NCBI GenBank assembly: GCA_016342385.1
Contig: JAEINM010000252.1
Coordinates: forward strand, 1-6,323
DNA from: Spirochaetaceae bacterium
GTDB taxonomy: Bacteria; Spirochaetota; Spirochaetia; DSM-2461
Direction: 5' to 3'
Length of the DNA stretch: 6,323 nucleotides
Shown here: positions 6,039-6,323 of the stretch, one piece after another
Numbering within the stretch: position 1 is the stretch's first letter
How the letters are laid out: each line of letters starts with the position of its first letter
Translations under genes and position numbers: made by a program
Notes under the pieces: model-generated
Told to the model about the DNA's origin: nothing
Seen by the model: the letters and a program-made list of their open reading frames with translations, nothing else
Databases searched by the model: none

Positions 6039-6323
6039 TTACGGTGCGTAAGTAAACCCACCGGTAACATTAATTGTTTCTCCACTGATAAATCCAGCTT
6101 TTTCTGTTGTCAGATAGTGAACAGCACTGGCAACTTCCTCTACTTCGCCGACTCTTTTAGCAGGGCAGTAATCTACCCAGAACTTACTCAGTTCACTTGA
6201 CATATGGTTTTTCGTCAAATCTGTGGGAACATATCCTACGACCACAACATTTGACGTGATTTTTTTGGGACCATATTCTCTGGAAATAGTATTTGATAAT
6301 GCCACAAGACCAGCTTTACTGGC
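6039..6323 (-). CDS. FabG-like 3-oxoacyl-ACP reductase, C-terminal part (5' end outside the window)
   Basis: The family reduces 3-oxoacyl-ACP to 3-hydroxyacyl-ACP with NADPH. The 94 visible residues are the C-terminal third of a classical short-chain dehydrogenase: the frame begins ASKAGLVAL, where Lys3 is the catalytic lysine of YxASK and its tyrosine lies just outside. It continues through GYVPTDLT (nucleotide/substrate loop) and KRVGEVEEVASAVHYLT, and ends FISGETINVTGGFTYAP, the usual FabG ending. The loop reads NVVVVGYVPTD where FabG normally has N..APG..xTD, a mild departure. An in-frame GTG at 6305 is internal, not the start. It is on the same strand as the HMGS gene and 114 nt upstream, and would supply the keto-reduction step of the pathway. 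Confidence 0.88.
   Translation of the reverse strand, partial: ASKAGLVALSNTISREYGPKKITSNVVVVGYVPTDLTKNHMSSELSKFWVDYCPAKRVGEVEEVASAVHYLTTEKAGFISGETINVTGGFTYAP

Overview
The window is read almost entirely from the minus strand. It looks like one long operon from a low-GC bacterium (a 60-base stretch of gene DNA counts as 40% GC). Most genes have clear Shine-Dalgarno sites, and three start with GTG or TTG, so a Bacteroidota-like translation style is unlikely. A spirochaete- or Firmicute-like host is possible, but the sequence does not settle the taxon.

In transcription order (right to left) the genes are: the end of a FabG-like ketoreductase (6323-6039, start outside the window); an HMG-CoA-synthase-family protein of the PksG/CurD type (5924-4686); a PksH/CurE-type enoyl-CoA hydratase, ECH1 (4695-3874); a PksI/CurF-type decarboxylating hydratase, ECH2 (3872-3123); an SDR with the Y-x6-K signature of FabI/FabL enoyl-ACP reductases (3102-2293); an acyl carrier protein (2249-2004); a PLP-dependent alpha-oxoamine synthase (1984-725); and a FabZ-like hotdog dehydratase (725-195). 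Most junctions are overlaps or very short gaps. The exceptions are a GC-rich 114-nt gap before the HMGS gene and a 43-nt gap before the ACP gene.

Together these form a free-standing (type II) chain-building set with a complete beta-branching core (HMGS, ECH1, ECH2), a full reductive cycle (KR, DH, ER), a carrier protein and an alpha-oxoamine synthase that would release the acyl chain by decarboxylative condensation with an amino acid. A reasonable but unproven prediction is a beta-methyl-branched acyl-ACP turned into an alpha-amino ketone, as the head of a small metabolite or of a sphingoid- or sulfonolipid-like lipid. No ketosynthase, acyltransferase or decarboxylating KS is visible; they must lie upstream or elsewhere. 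I do not recognise this gene combination as a named pathway.

The left 194 bases are AT-rich. They hold an 18-nt perfect palindrome, a possible -10 box, and a TTTGA pentanucleotide tract (nine perfect units reaching the window edge). On the minus strand the tract reads as an open (NQIKS)n coding repeat just after an ATG at 83. This could be a phase-variable gene start, but no good ribosome binding site precedes it.
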